Source of the DNA: Pantoea eucalypti
GTDB taxonomy: Bacteria > Pseudomonadota > Gammaproteobacteria > Enterobacterales > Enterobacteriaceae
Reading direction: 5' to 3'
DNA length: 64,000 nucleotides
Assembly (NCBI RefSeq): GCF_009646115.1
Contig: NZ_CP045720.1
Location: 806,001-870,000 of the forward strand
Both the position numbers and the translations under genes were made by a program. The stretch's first letter is position 1. Every line of letters begins with the position of its first letter. Positions 28,925 to 38,367 of this stretch are shown one piece after another. The notes beneath the pieces are model-generated. The model worked only from the letters and a program-made list of their open reading frames with translations. It was not told the DNA's origin and did not search any database.

Positions 28925-29373
28925 TTGAGATTGTCTCGCTCAGTGATGCCCCACAGTTTGCCGATCAGATTATTGACTGGCAGTGGCGCGCATTTGGTGA
29001 AGCCAGTAGCCACGCGTTCTTTGCCAGTGTGGTGAACAGCAGCCTGAACGGTGCTGACTTCCCCGTAACCTTTGTCGCTCTGGAGGCGGGCAGGGCGGTC
29101 GGCACTGTAGGATTCTGGCGCTGCGACCTGATCAGCCGTCAGGATCTTTTCCCGTGGCTGGCGGCGCTCTATGTTGATGAGTCGTCGCGCGGCAAAGGTG
29201 TCAGCGAGGCGCTGCAGCAGCATGTGATGACTTATGCACAGGCGCGTGGCTATCCACGGTTGTGGCTCTGGTCAACGTTTGAGGGCTACTACGAACGGTC
29301 TGGCTGGCTGCCCCAGGGAGAGGCGCTGGAGTATCCGGATAAACCAGTAAAACTCTATTATCGCGACCTGTAA
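28921..29373 (+). CDS. GNAT-family N-acetyltransferase
   Basis: 150 residues. The acetyl-CoA-binding motif A runs through PWLAALYVDESSRGKGVSEALQQHVM (R/Q-x-x-G-x-G equivalent SRGKGVS), followed by motif B YPRLWLWSTFEGYYERSGW. The GTG start overlaps the regulator stop by 4 nt, so it is translationally coupled to it. The acceptor substrate is unknown. A link to the sugar cluster (for example an aminosugar) is only suggested by position. Confidence 0.82.
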   Translation: MIEIVSLSDAPQFADQIIDWQWRAFGEASSHAFFASVVNSSLNGADFPVTFVALEAGRAVGTVGFWRCDLISRQDLFPWLAALYVDESSRGKGVSEALQQHVMTYAQARGYPRLWLWSTFEGYYERSGWLPQGEALEYPDKPVKLYYRDL

Positions 29374-29413
29374 AAGAGGCCAGCCGCCAGGGCGGCAGCT
29401 GGCAAAGACGCAC

Positions 29414-30454
29414 TTATGGCGCCGGATAGGTATAGCGACGATGAATCGCCTCAATGCCTTCCAGAATCTCGGCATTTAAGGTCAGATTGAAACTGTCGAT
29501 ATTAATCTGCAGCTGTTCAAGCGTGGTGGCACCCAGCAGTGTGCTGGCCACAAACGGCTGCTGACGCACATAGGCTAAAGCCATCTGCGATGGGTCAATC
29601 TGATGCTGTTGCGCTAACGCCACATATTCTGCAACGGCCTGCTGTGACTGCTCGCCGCTGTAGCGGGTAAAGCGGCTGAACAACGTGTTACGTGCGCCCG
29701 CAGGCTGCGCGCCATTCAGGTATTTGCCACTTAGCGTACCAAACGCCAGGCTGGAATAGGCCAGCAGCTCCACGCCTTCATGCTGGCTGATTTCGGCCAG
29801 ACCCACTTCAAAGCTGCGGTTCAGCAGGCTGTAGGGGTTCTGAATGCTGACAATGCGCGGCAGCTCATGCTTCTCTGCCAGTTGCAGATAACGCATCACG
29901 CCCCATGCCGTTTCATTCGACACGCCAATATAACGAATCTTACCGGCGCGCACCTGTTCGGCCAGCGCTTCCAGCGTCTCCAGCAGTGTGACCTGTGCGG
30001 TAGTTTCGCTGTATTGATAGCCAAGCTTGCCAAAAAAGTTGGTCTGACGCTGAGGCCAGTGCAGCTGGTAAAGATCAAGGTAGTCGGTATTCAGGCGCTT
30101 AAGACTGGCATCAAGCGCGGCGCGGATATTTTTACGGTCCAGCGCCATATCCGGGCGAATGGACGCATCATTGCCGCGCGACGGTCCGGCGACTTTACTG
30201 GCCAGAATGATTTTGTCGCGGCTGCCGCGCTGTTTGAGCCAGCTGCCAATATATTGTTCGGTCAGACCCTGGGTTTCCGGGCGCGGTGGCACCGGATACA
30301 TCTCGGCAGTATCAATAAAGTTGATGCCGGAACGGAGTGCTAAATCCAGTTGAGCATGGGCGTCGGCTTCGCTGTTCTGTTCGCCAAACGTCATGGTACC
30401 CAATCCCAGCTGACTCACTTCCAGCGTGCTGTGAGGAATACGATGATAGTGCAT
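29414..30454 (-). CDS. tas: Aldo/keto reductase Tas
   Basis: 346 residues, the E. coli Tas length, with near-identical termini (MHYHRIPHSTLEVSQLGLGTMTFGEQ-type start and YTYPAP end). NADP-dependent TIM-barrel oxidoreductase; catalytic D and Y in FIDTAEMYP, K in ILASKVAG and H in YQLHWPQ. In E. coli tas complements a prephenate dehydrogenase defect in starved cells; its physiological substrate is unclear. Followed upstream by ygdR as in E. coli. Confidence 0.95.
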   Translation of the reverse strand: MHYHRIPHSTLEVSQLGLGTMTFGEQNSEADAHAQLDLALRSGINFIDTAEMYPVPPRPETQGLTEQYIGSWLKQRGSRDKIILASKVAGPSRGNDASIRPDMALDRKNIRAALDASLKRLNTDYLDLYQLHWPQRQTNFFGKLGYQYSETTAQVTLLETLEALAEQVRAGKIRYIGVSNETAWGVMRYLQLAEKHELPRIVSIQNPYSLLNRSFEVGLAEISQHEGVELLAYSSLAFGTLSGKYLNGAQPAGARNTLFSRFTRYSGEQSQQAVAEYVALAQQHQIDPSQMALAYVRQQPFVASTLLGATTLEQLQINIDSFNLTLNAEILEGIEAIHRRYTYPAP

Positions 30455-30547
30455 TGCCAGCTTCCTTTTCTTTATGGAATGGAATGTTGTGTTCTCAGGG
30501 ACTATAGCGCGAGCAATGGCGGGGAAGGAAGGGGGAAAAGTCGGGGA

Positions 30548-30583
30548 AATCGCCTGCCAGCGGGGAATTGATGGCAGGCGATT
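30548..30583 (-). terminator. Hairpin after ygdR
   Basis: Perfect 12-bp stem AATCGCCTGCCA (30548-30559) / TGGCAGGCGATT (30572-30583), 11 nt past the ygdR stop. A U-run is lacking, so it may stop transcription weakly or protect the 3' end. Confidence 0.55.
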
Positions 30584-30594
30584 AAACAGGGCAC

Positions 30595-30816
30595 TTAACG
30601 TTCAATGATTGTTGAAACCTCATCGCTGTTAATCTGCACCATGTGACCCGTCTGATCTGTGTACTCAACCAGACCGGTCTCTTTATCAATGCTTGGCTTA
30701 CCTTCGGTCATAATCATACGACCATCTTTAGTCGCCATGACATAATCAGAACTGCATCCACTTAAGAATGCTGCGGTTACCATCACCAGTGCTACTCCTG
30801 CCAACCCTTTCATCAC
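30595..30816 (-). CDS. ygdR: Small lipoprotein YgdR
   Basis: 73 residues, YgdI/YgdR family (DUF903). Signal peptide with lipobox LSGC (cysteine 21), then an SH3-like small beta domain: [22 protein letters not shown]. Function unknown. A paralogue, YgdI, is encoded at 58813-59034 with the same length and pattern. Confidence 0.92.
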   Translation of the reverse strand: MMKGLAGVALVMVTAAFLSGCSSDYVMATKDGRMIMTEGKPSIDKETGLVEYTDQTGHMVQINSDEVSTIIER

Positions 30817-30904
30817 GCCTTATCCTCACAAATGGTCACGTGCAAACAGTGTAGTAATAAATGTTTTTGCCGGCAGGGTTAATCGCAGAAATCTGAAAGT
30901 AACC

Positions 30905-30922
30905 GGGCGAGCAGGCTCGCCC
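30905..30922 (-). terminator. Hairpin after ygdQ
   Basis: GGGCGAGC (30905-30912) / GCTCGCCC (30915-30922) between ygdQ and ygdR, immediately 3' of the ygdQ stop on the minus strand. No clear U-run. Confidence 0.5.
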
Positions 30923-30931
30923 TTGACTTTA

Positions 30932-31642
30932 TCAGGCGTGCTTTTTCTTACTGCGCATCAGGTTAAGACACTCAACCGCCATCGAGAAGAACATCGCGAA
31001 ATAAATGTAACCTTTTGGTACATGGACCGCAAAACTCTCCAGAATCAGGGTAAAACCGACCAGAATCAGGAAGGAGAGGGCCAGCATTTTCACCGACGGA
31101 TGGCGTTCAACAAACTCACCAATGGCGCGCGCGGCGAACATCATCATCAGCACCGCAATGACGACGGCTGCCATCATAATGAACAGATGATCGGAGAGGC
31201 CGATAGCGGTGATAACAGAGTCGAGACTGAAAATAATGTCGAGCATCATAATCTGTACAATCGCGCCGAGGAACGAATGAACGCGGGTATTATGTTCGCC
31301 TTCACTGCCTTCGATCGTTTCATGGATCTCCATGCTCGATTTCCACAGCAGGAACAGTCCACCAAACAGCAGAATCAGATCGCGCGCTGAAAACGCATGA
31401 TCCATCAGCGTAAACAGCGGATTAGTCAGACGGGCAACCCACGCGATAGAGGCCAGCAGGCCAAGACGCATCAGCATCGCGCCCATCAGACCAATGCGAC
31501 GTGCGCTGGCTTGCTGGTGCTTTGGCAGTTTAGCGACCACCAGCGACAGGAAAATGATGTTATCAATACCCAGCACCACCTCAAGGATGGTCAGGGTGCC
31601 CAGCGCCAGCCAGGCGTTGGGATCAGCAATCCACTCAAACAT
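30932..31642 (-). CDS. ygdQ: TerC-family membrane protein YgdQ
   Basis: 236 residues, about seven membrane helices, TerC family; possible metal or ion handling, function not established. Conserved acidic motifs in helices: LEVVLGIDNIIFLSLV and MLDIIFSLDSVITAIGLSDH. ATG 31642 is chosen because MFEWIADPNAWLALG matches the E. coli start; the TTG at 31654 sits directly against the AGGA site and would be too close. Confidence 0.92.
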   Translation of the reverse strand: MFEWIADPNAWLALGTLTILEVVLGIDNIIFLSLVVAKLPKHQQASARRIGLMGAMLMRLGLLASIAWVARLTNPLFTLMDHAFSARDLILLFGGLFLLWKSSMEIHETIEGSEGEHNTRVHSFLGAIVQIMMLDIIFSLDSVITAIGLSDHLFIMMAAVVIAVLMMMFAARAIGEFVERHPSVKMLALSFLILVGFTLILESFAVHVPKGYIYFAMFFSMAVECLNLMRSKKKHA

Positions 31643-31741
31643 ACCGACATTCAATCCTAAACGAAAAGTAAACGGCGATTATACGCATTCAATTCACCGA
31701 TCTCCCACAAAATTGCGATTGCTCAGCGCGAGTGGCGCGAT

Positions 31742-32419
31742 TCACAGGAGAAAATGCCGCGCCAGCAGTGGCCCGGTGAAGCTTTTTTTAAGGTAGAAGC
31801 CGCGCGGCAAGGTCATAATTGGCTGGCCCTGATCGCCAATACCTTCTGTCAGCGCCTTACTGTTGGCGGCTTTCGGGCGGATTTGCAACCAGGCACCATG
31901 CCGTGCGGTAATCTGCTCAACGCGTCCCAGTACAATCATATCCATCAACTCTTCCCAGTCCTGACGCAGCATCTCATCTTCTTCTGCATCCGGGCTCCAT
32001 AACAGCGGCGCGCCCACACGACGTTCCCGCAGCGGAATCTCACGCCCGCCTTCAACCGGAATCCACAATACCCGCGCCAGTTTATGGCGCACATGACTGG
32101 TGAGCCAGGTGACGCCGCTGTTGCCGGTCAGCGGGGCGACGCAGACAAAGGTGGTTTCCAGCGGTTTTCCCTGCGCATCAATCGGGATGGTTTTCAGTTC
32201 GATACCCAGATGGGCAAAGTCCTGTTCCGCTTTGCTGCCCGCGCTGGCACCAAGATGTAACTCCAGCAGCATGCCGACCCAGCCTTTATCACGTTTAAGA
32301 TCCGCAGGCATGGGCAGCCCGGCGCGAGCGGCCAGCGTTTCCAGTGTTAAGCCGGCTAAATCCTGCGCACGCGCCAGCAGGCTGGCTTCATCTTCAGGTG
32401 GTCCTGGCAGGTAACTCAT
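31742..32419 (-). CDS. mutH: DNA mismatch repair endonuclease MutH
   Basis: 225 residues. It nicks the unmethylated strand at hemimethylated GATC after MutS-MutL activation, which implies Dam methylation in this organism. Catalytic D67, E74 and K76 lie in [16 protein letters not shown] (E. coli D70, E77, K79). ATG 32419 ([10 protein letters not shown]) is preferred to an in-frame start 15 nt upstream. Divergent from rppH across a long intergenic region. Confidence 0.96.
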   Translation of the reverse strand: MSYLPGPPEDEASLLARAQDLAGLTLETLAARAGLPMPADLKRDKGWVGMLLELHLGASAGSKAEQDFAHLGIELKTIPIDAQGKPLETTFVCVAPLTGNSGVTWLTSHVRHKLARVLWIPVEGGREIPLRERRVGAPLLWSPDAEEDEMLRQDWEELMDMIVLGRVEQITARHGAWLQIRPKAANSKALTEGIGDQGQPIMTLPRGFYLKKSFTGPLLARHFLL

Positions 32420-33103
32420 GTTGATAACTCGCAATGATTAAAATTTATACAGTTGAGGGTGAGGAAATCCTTTCACTAAAATTCACCGCATCAGGGATCG
32501 ATAATAACATGATAGATCGCACTTTTTTTAACGGATAACCCTTGCGCCATCATCAGGCAGGCATTGTTATCCCAGCTTACGCGCAACAATGAACAGGATC
32601 TCCATCCCGGTTATCCACAGAAAAATGGGATAACCCCCGTATTGGTGCGGTACTGGTTCCATTTACAGCCTTGACTTTTCTTTGTCTGAGCATAATTTCG
32701 CCGCTCTGACCTAACCCTGAGCGATTATCTGTGGATAAAAAAGGGTGTGGTTATCTTTTAATCAATTGTCAGTTGTCGCGAGAATATTGGCAGTTTATGA
32801 AAGTCTCAGGGAGAGCCAGAATGATTTATTTTCATTAAGTATCATAAGGATGCGTTGTTGGATCTTTTGAGTCATTCTGCGAGCAGTGAAAATGTTATTC
32901 AGTTAACTCCCGCGTTCTGCACAAAGCTATCCACAGAAAAAGTGAATAAGATCGATCTTTTTCACGCTGTTTGTTTATAACTTTGCCGTTTTCTGTGAGT
33001 TATCCCGCATTTGATGGTCTGATACCCCATGAATCCAGTGGTTTACCGCCTGTAAGGAGTGTGAAACAATCAGCCCATTCAAATTTTGCTTTGAGGTAGT
33101 CCG
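32420..33103. promoter_or_regulatory. mutH-rppH intergenic region with DnaA boxes
   Basis: 684 bp, AT-rich, no gene. Two perfect 9-mer DnaA boxes: TTATCCACA at 32611-32619 (plus) and its complement TGTGGATAA at 32730-32738; a third, CTATCCACA, at 32927-32935 has one mismatch. The first is part of an inverted repeat GGTTATCC (32609-32616) / GGATAACC (32628-32635). Six GATC sites lie at 32496, 32515, 32597, 32861, 32950 and 32954. The divergent promoters must lie here. No replication gene is near, so an origin is unlikely. Confidence 0.7.
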
Positions 33104-33631
33104 GTGATCGATGATGATGGCTACCGCCCGAATGTTGGTATCGTAATCTGTAACCGGCAGGGACAAGTGTTATGGGCCAGGCGCTTTGGACAGCACTCCT
33201 GGCAATTTCCTCAGGGAGGCATCAATCCCGGTGAAACCGCAGAACAGGCGATGTATCGCGAACTGTTCGAAGAAGTCGGATTGCATCGGAAAGATGTTCG
33301 AATACTTGCCTCTACCCGCAACTGGTTACGTTACAAGTTGCCAAAACGTTTGGTGCGTTGGGACACAAAGCCGGTATGTATCGGCCAGAAACAAAAGTGG
33401 TTTCTTCTGCAGTTAATGTGTAATGACGCGGATATCAATGTGCAGCGCAGCAGCACGCCTGAATTTGATGGCTGGCGCTGGGTCAGCTTCTGGTATCCGG
33501 TGCGTCAGGTTGTCTCCTTCAAGCGCGATGTTTATCGTCGGGTGATGAAGGAATTCGCTGGCGTGGTGATGTCTATGCAGGAGAGTGCGGGGCAGCGAAA
33601 TAATCCTGCCCATCGTCGTAAGAGAGGATAG
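33104..33631 (+). CDS. rppH: RNA pyrophosphohydrolase RppH
   Basis: 175 residues (E. coli 176). Removes pyrophosphate from mRNA 5' ends and so starts RNase E-dependent decay. Nudix box spans residues 38-60 (GG-x5-E-x7-REL-x-EE-x-GL; E53, E56, E57). GTG start giving [12 protein letters not shown], the same as E. coli. The C-terminal RRKRG tail is kept. Forms a unit with ptsP 12 nt downstream. Confidence 0.97.
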   Translation: MIDDDGYRPNVGIVICNRQGQVLWARRFGQHSWQFPQGGINPGETAEQAMYRELFEEVGLHRKDVRILASTRNWLRYKLPKRLVRWDTKPVCIGQKQKWFLLQLMCNDADINVQRSSTPEFDGWRWVSFWYPVRQVVSFKRDVYRRVMKEFAGVVMSMQESAGQRNNPAHRRKRG

Positions 33632-33643
33632 GCCACGCCCTTT

Positions 33644-35890
33644 ATGCTCACTCAGTTGCGTGAAATTGTAGAAAAAGTGGCGAGTGCGCCGCGTCTCAAT
33701 GAAGCACTCGACATCCTGGTCAATGAGATCTGTCTGGCGATGGATACGGAAGTCTGTTCCGTTTACCTCGCCGACCAGGACCGTCGCTGCTATTACCTTA
33801 TGGCGACGCGCGGACTCAAAAAACCGCGTGGCCGCACCGTAACGCTGGCTTTTGACGAGGGTATCGTCGGTTTAGTGGGCCGTCTGGCCGAACCAATTAA
33901 CCTTGCTGACGCCCAAAGCCATCCCAGCTTCAAATATATCCCCGCAGTGAAAGAGGAGCGCTATCGCTCCTTCCTCGGCGTGCCTGTTATCAGCCGCCGC
34001 CAGCTCCTTGGCGTGCTGGTGGTGCAGCAGCGCGAACACCGTCAGTTTGATGAAAGCGAAGAGTCGTTTCTGGTCACGCTGGCTACGCAGATGGCGGCTT
34101 TGCTGTCGCAATCTCAAATGGGCCAGCTGTTTGGTCAGTTCCGACAGACCCGGGTGCGTGCGATTGCGGCAGCGCCTGGCGTGGCGGTGGCACCGGGCTG
34201 GGTCGATGAGACGCAGCCTCTGCTCGATCAGGTCTCCGCTGCCTCAACGCTGGATGTTCATCGTGAACGTGAGCGTCTGTCGCTCGCCATGAGCGAAGCA
34301 ACCAATGAATTTCGCCGTTTCAGCAAACGTTTCAGCGCCAGCGCACAAAAAGAGAGCGCGGCCATTTTCGATCTCTACTCTCACCTGTTAACCGATGCCC
34401 GTCTGAAGAAAGATCTGTTCGATGAGATCGAGCGTGGATCGGTCGCGGAATGGGCGGTGAAACAGGTGATCGAGAAGTTTGCTGAACAGTTCGCCAGCCT
34501 GACTGACAACTACCTGCGTGAACGCGCAGGCGATCTGCGGGTGCTGGGCCAGCGCCTGCTGTTCCACCTCGATGACACCCTGGTCGGCACCAATGCCTGG
34601 CCGGAACGCTTTGTGCTGGTGGCCGATGAGCTGACCGCCACGACCTTAGCTGAGCTGCCGCAGGAGCGGCTGGCGGGCGTAGTGGTGCGTGACGGTGCAG
34701 CCAACTCCCATGCGGCGATCCTGACCCGCGCGATGGGGATCCCGACAGTCATGGGCGCTGACATCCAGCCTCATCAGCTCAACAAACGCCTGCTGATCGT
34801 CGACGGTTATCGCGGTGAGCTGCTGATCGATCCTGAGCCGGTGCTGGTCCAGGAGTATCAGCGGCTGATCAGCGAAGAGAACGCGCTGAGCAAAATGGCG
34901 GAAGGCGTGGTCGATCAGCCGGGTGAGCTGAAAAGTGGCGAGCGCGTGCAGGTGATGCTCAACGCTGGCTTAAGCCCGGAACATGAGCAGACGGTGGGCG
35001 ACTGGGTGGATGGCATCGGTCTCTACCGCACCGAAATCCCGTTTATGCTGCAGAATGGCTTCCCGTCGGAAGAGGAGCAGGTGGCTCAGTATCAGGGTAT
35101 GTTGCAGCTGTTTCGCAACAAGCCAGTGACGCTGCGAACGCTGGATGTGGGTGCCGATAAACAGCTGCCTTACATGCCGATCAGTGAAGAGAATCCCTGC
35201 CTGGGCTGGCGCGGCATTCGCCTGACGCTGGATCAGCCGGAAATCTTCCTGGTGCAGGTACGCGCAATGCTGCGCGCCAACGCCGCCTCTGGCAACCTCA
35301 GTATTCTGCTGCCGATGATCAGTCATATCGACGAAATCGATGATGCAAAAGAGCTGATCGATCGCGCCGGTCGCGAAGTGGAAGAGATGCTGGGCTTCCC
35401 GATTCCCAGACCGCGTATCGGGATCATGATCGAAGTGCCGTCGATGCTGTTTATGATCCCGCATCTGGCGTCACGCGTCGATTTTGTCTCGGTCGGCACC
35501 AACGACCTGACGCAGTATCTGCTGGCGGTGGACCGCAATAACACCCGTGTTGCAAACCTTTATGACTCGCTGCATCCGGCGATGCTGCGCGCGCTGAATG
35601 CGATTGCACAGGAAGCCCGCCTGGCCAATCTGGAATTGTGCCTGTGTGGTGAAATGGCGGGCGATCCGATGTGTGTCGCACTGCTGGTTGGCCTGGGGTA
35701 TCACCATCTCAGCATGAACGGTAAAAACGTACCGCGCGTTAAATACCTGCTGCGCCATCTGGATCACGAAGAAGCGCAGAAGCTCAGCGAGCAGGGGATG
35801 AAGGCCGACACCGCCACGGAAGTGCGCCATCTGGTCTCGGCCTTTATGGAGCGGCGTGGATTAGGCGGGCTGATTCGCGGTGGTCGTTAG
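33644..35890 (+). CDS. ptsP: Phosphoenolpyruvate-protein phosphotransferase PtsP (EI-Ntr)
   Basis: 748 residues, the E. coli length. N-terminal GAF domain (about 1-127), a linker, then an enzyme-I-like module with phospho-histidine H356 in GAANSHAAILTRAMGIP and a PEP-binding barrel with the loop CLCGEMAGDP. It starts the nitrogen-related phosphorelay EI-Ntr to NPr to IIA-Ntr. Downstream of rppH as in E. coli. Confidence 0.96.
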   Translation: MLTQLREIVEKVASAPRLNEALDILVNEICLAMDTEVCSVYLADQDRRCYYLMATRGLKKPRGRTVTLAFDEGIVGLVGRLAEPINLADAQSHPSFKYIPAVKEERYRSFLGVPVISRRQLLGVLVVQQREHRQFDESEESFLVTLATQMAALLSQSQMGQLFGQFRQTRVRAIAAAPGVAVAPGWVDETQPLLDQVSAASTLDVHRERERLSLAMSEATNEFRRFSKRFSASAQKESAAIFDLYSHLLTDARLKKDLFDEIERGSVAEWAVKQVIEKFAEQFASLTDNYLRERAGDLRVLGQRLLFHLDDTLVGTNAWPERFVLVADELTATTLAELPQERLAGVVVRDGAANSHAAILTRAMGIPTVMGADIQPHQLNKRLLIVDGYRGELLIDPEPVLVQEYQRLISEENALSKMAEGVVDQPGELKSGERVQVMLNAGLSPEHEQTVGDWVDGIGLYRTEIPFMLQNGFPSEEEQVAQYQGMLQLFRNKPVTLRTLDVGADKQLPYMPISEENPCLGWRGIRLTLDQPEIFLVQVRAMLRANAASGNLSILLPMISHIDEIDDAKELIDRAGREVEEMLGFPIPRPRIGIMIEVPSMLFMIPHLASRVDFVSVGTNDLTQYLLAVDRNNTRVANLYDSLHPAMLRALNAIAQEARLANLELCLCGEMAGDPMCVALLVGLGYHHLSMNGKNVPRVKYLLRHLDHEEAQKLSEQGMKADTATEVRHLVSAFMERRGLGGLIRGGR

Positions 35891-35959
35891 TACCACACCG
35901 GCTCAGGCTTTGCGCGTTATCCGCGTTTACATTTGCAAGACAATTCAGAAAACCGGCTG

Positions 35960-35968
35960 TGCTATTAT
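35960..35968 (+). promoter_or_regulatory. Candidate extended -10 promoter of lgt-thyA
   Basis: TGCTATTAT (TGn plus TATTAT) 62 bp upstream of lgt, without a good -35 box, as is usual for extended -10 promoters. Confidence 0.4.
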
Positions 35969-36029
35969 GCGCAGCCTTAATTTATGTGCCTGACAATGCC
36001 CCTTTTCAGGGTTGAAAAATAGACGGTGA

Positions 36030-36914
36030 ATGATGAATAACGGCTATATTGCATTTCCGCAGTTCGATCCAGTGATCTTCTCGCTCGGACCGGTTTCGCT
36101 TCACTGGTACGGTCTGATGTATCTGGTGGGCTTTGTTTTCGCCATGTGGCTGGCTGTACGTCGTGCCAATCAGCCTGGCAGCGGCTGGAAAAAAGAGGAA
36201 GTTGAGAATCTGCTTTATGCAGGTTTCCTGGGGGTCTTCCTGGGCGGACGTATCGGCTATGTGCTTTTCTACAACTTACCGCTGTTCCTGGAAAATCCAC
36301 TCTATCTGTTTAAAGTCTGGGATGGCGGCATGTCGTTCCACGGTGGCCTGATCGGGGTGATTGTGGTGATGCTGGTCTTTGCCCGCCGTACCAAACGACA
36401 TTTCTTCCAGGTTGCTGATTTCATTGCGCCGCTGATCCCGTTTGGTCTGGGTGCTGGTCGTCTCGGTAACTTCATTAACGGCGAGCTCTGGGGCCGTGTC
36501 GATCCGGGCTTCCGTTACGCTATGCTGTTCCCGGGCTCCCGCAGCGAAGATGTCGCGCTGGCCGCCACCAATCCACAATATCAGGCGCTGCTCAACACTT
36601 ATGGCGTACTGCCGCGTCATCCTTCCCAGCTCTATGAACTGGCGCTGGAAGGCGTGGTGCTGTTCATCATCCTGAACCTGTTTATCCGTAAGCCACGCCC
36701 GATGGGTAGCGTCTCTGGCCTGTTCCTGATTGGTTACGGCGCTTTCCGTATTATCGTTGAGTTCTTCCGCCAGCCGGATGCCCAGCTTGGCCTGTTTGAA
36801 GGCGGAATCAGTATGGGACAGATCCTCTCTGTGCCAATGATTGTTGCCGGTATTATTATGATGATCTGGGCGTATCGTCGTCGCCCGCAGCCACAATTTC
36901 GCGAGGAAAAATGA
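36030..36914 (+). CDS. lgt: Prolipoprotein diacylglyceryl transferase Lgt
   Basis: 294-residue inner-membrane enzyme with about seven helices that adds diacylglycerol to the lipobox cysteine, the first step of lipoprotein maturation. The Lgt signature [16 protein letters not shown] lies near residues 140-155; HGGL and GRIGYVLFY are also present. It serves the lipoproteins seen here (YgdR, YgdI, MltA and the protease lipoprotein). A second ATG lies 3 nt inside. Overlaps thyA by 4 nt. Confidence 0.96.
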   Translation: MMNNGYIAFPQFDPVIFSLGPVSLHWYGLMYLVGFVFAMWLAVRRANQPGSGWKKEEVENLLYAGFLGVFLGGRIGYVLFYNLPLFLENPLYLFKVWDGGMSFHGGLIGVIVVMLVFARRTKRHFFQVADFIAPLIPFGLGAGRLGNFINGELWGRVDPGFRYAMLFPGSRSEDVALAATNPQYQALLNTYGVLPRHPSQLYELALEGVVLFIILNLFIRKPRPMGSVSGLFLIGYGAFRIIVEFFRQPDAQLGLFEGGISMGQILSVPMIVAGIIMMIWAYRRRPQPQFREEK

Positions 36915-37705
36915 AACAGTATCTGGATTTAATGCAACATGTGCTGCACGAAGGCACACCAAAAGCTGACCGTACCGGCACCGGTACGCTTTCAATTTTT
37001 GGCCACCAGATGCGTTTCAATCTGCAGGATGGTTTTCCGCTGGTCACCACCAAAAAATGCCATATCCGCTCCATTATTCATGAGCTGCTGTGGTTTCTGA
37101 GAGGTGACACCAACATCGCTTATCTCAGGGAAAACAAGGTCTCAATCTGGGATGAGTGGGCGGATGAGAACGGCGATCTCGGCCCGGTCTATGGTAAGCA
37201 GTGGCGTAGCTGGGGAACAGCCAGCGGTCAGGAAATTGACCAGTTAAGTCAGGTGATGGAGCAGCTAAAGCGCGATCCTGACTCTCGCCGGATTATCGTG
37301 TCAGCCTGGAACGTCGGTGAACTCAGTGAGATGGCGCTGGCTCCCTGCCACGCGTTCTTCCAGTTCTACGTGGCGGACGGCAAGCTCTCCTGCCAGCTTT
37401 ATCAGCGCTCGTGCGATATCTTCCTGGGCCTGCCGTTTAACATTGCCAGCTATGCGCTGCTGGTGCATATGGTGGCGCAGCAGTGCGATCTGCAGGTGGG
37501 CGATTTCGTCTGGACCGGCGGTGATACGCACCTCTACAGCAACCATCTGGAACAGGCGCGTCTGCAGCTGACTCGTGAGCCACGTCCGCTGCCAAAACTT
37601 GTTATCAAACGCAAACCGGCATCACTGTTTGATTATCAGTTCGACGATTTCGAGATTGAAGGCTACGATCCCCATCCTGCGATCAAAGCCCCTGTCGCTG
37701 TCTGA
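36911..37705 (+). CDS. thyA: Thymidylate synthase
   Basis: 264 residues, identical in length to E. coli. Converts dUMP to dTMP with methylene-tetrahydrofolate. Catalytic C146 in [13 protein letters not shown], arginines of RRIIVSAWN and the folate/dUMP motif [17 protein letters not shown] are present. The start overlaps lgt by 4 nt, so the two are translationally coupled. Followed by a strong terminator. Confidence 0.98.
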   Translation: MKQYLDLMQHVLHEGTPKADRTGTGTLSIFGHQMRFNLQDGFPLVTTKKCHIRSIIHELLWFLRGDTNIAYLRENKVSIWDEWADENGDLGPVYGKQWRSWGTASGQEIDQLSQVMEQLKRDPDSRRIIVSAWNVGELSEMALAPCHAFFQFYVADGKLSCQLYQRSCDIFLGLPFNIASYALLVHMVAQQCDLQVGDFVWTGGDTHLYSNHLEQARLQLTREPRPLPKLVIKRKPASLFDYQFDDFEIEGYDPHPAIKAPVAV

Positions 37706-37727
37706 TTTGCGATAGATAGAAAATAAC

Positions 37728-37757
37728 GCCCTGGCAACCTCGCCGGGGCTTTTTTTT
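37728..37757 (+). terminator. Terminator after lgt-thyA
   Basis: Stem GCCCTGGC (37728-37735) / GCCGGGGC (37742-37749) with one G-T pair, loop AACCTC, then eight T (37750-37757). Confidence 0.92.
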
Positions 37758-37896
37758 GCCTGCAAACCGGCAAATCTGCGGCACCGCTCGTTCTTTTTTG
37801 CCACTGTCTGCTGATGGGGCATATTCTCTGCAATGCGCTTTCCAGTCTGCTACAACACGCCTTGTTTCACCTTCTCGTACCCCGCACTCTGCGGTG

Positions 37897-38367
37897 ATGA
37901 AAACAGCATACTTACGTGGTTTTACTCTGCCGGAACTGCTGCTGGTGATGGTCATTGCTGGCATGCTGAGTCTTGCCGCGATGAATGGCTGGCAGCGCTG
38001 GCAACAGCGGCAGGCGCTACTTGACAGCGCTCAGCAACTGCAGGGATTCCTGCTACGGCTGCGCGCCCAGGCCAACCGGCAGAATAGCGACCTGGTGCTA
38101 TGGTCACAGCCTGGCGAGCCCTGGTGTATCGGTGCCGGAAGCCGCCCTGTGACGGGTTGCGGTCACGGGAAACGGCTGCATTTCATCGCGCCGCACCCGG
38201 ATGTTGTGCTCTATGGCATCCGGGGTGAACCGGGTTTCTATGGCCGCCGCAATGTCGCCAGAGCGGGCAGCATTGAACTGGGAAATCGCGCCGGACGCAT
38301 ACGTCTGATTATCTCAGCCAGAGCCCGTATTCGCCTCTGCATGATCGATGAGGAAACATGCCGTTGA
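37897..38367 (+). CDS. ppdA: Prepilin peptidase-dependent protein A (pseudopilin-like)
   Basis: 156 residues, the E. coli PpdA length. Class III signal: short basic leader, cleavage at G8 before FTLPELLLVMV (glutamate at +5), then a single helix, the hallmark of type IV pilins and pseudopilins. Role unproven; E. coli ppd proteins are only known as prepilin-peptidase substrates in principle. ATG 37897 is chosen so the leader is short; the frame is open upstream but carries no signal. First of four overlapping small genes before recC. Confidence 0.88.
   Translation: MKTAYLRGFTLPELLLVMVIAGMLSLAAMNGWQRWQQRQALLDSAQQLQGFLLRLRAQANRQNSDLVLWSQPGEPWCIGAGSRPVTGCGHGKRLHFIAPHPDVVLYGIRGEPGFYGRRNVARAGSIELGNRAGRIRLIISARARIRLCMIDEETCR

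Noticed and set aside
32420..33103. Chromosomal replication origin
   Set aside because: DnaA boxes are present, but no dnaA, dnaN, gidA/mioC or AT-rich 13-mer set is nearby; gene context is not oriC.
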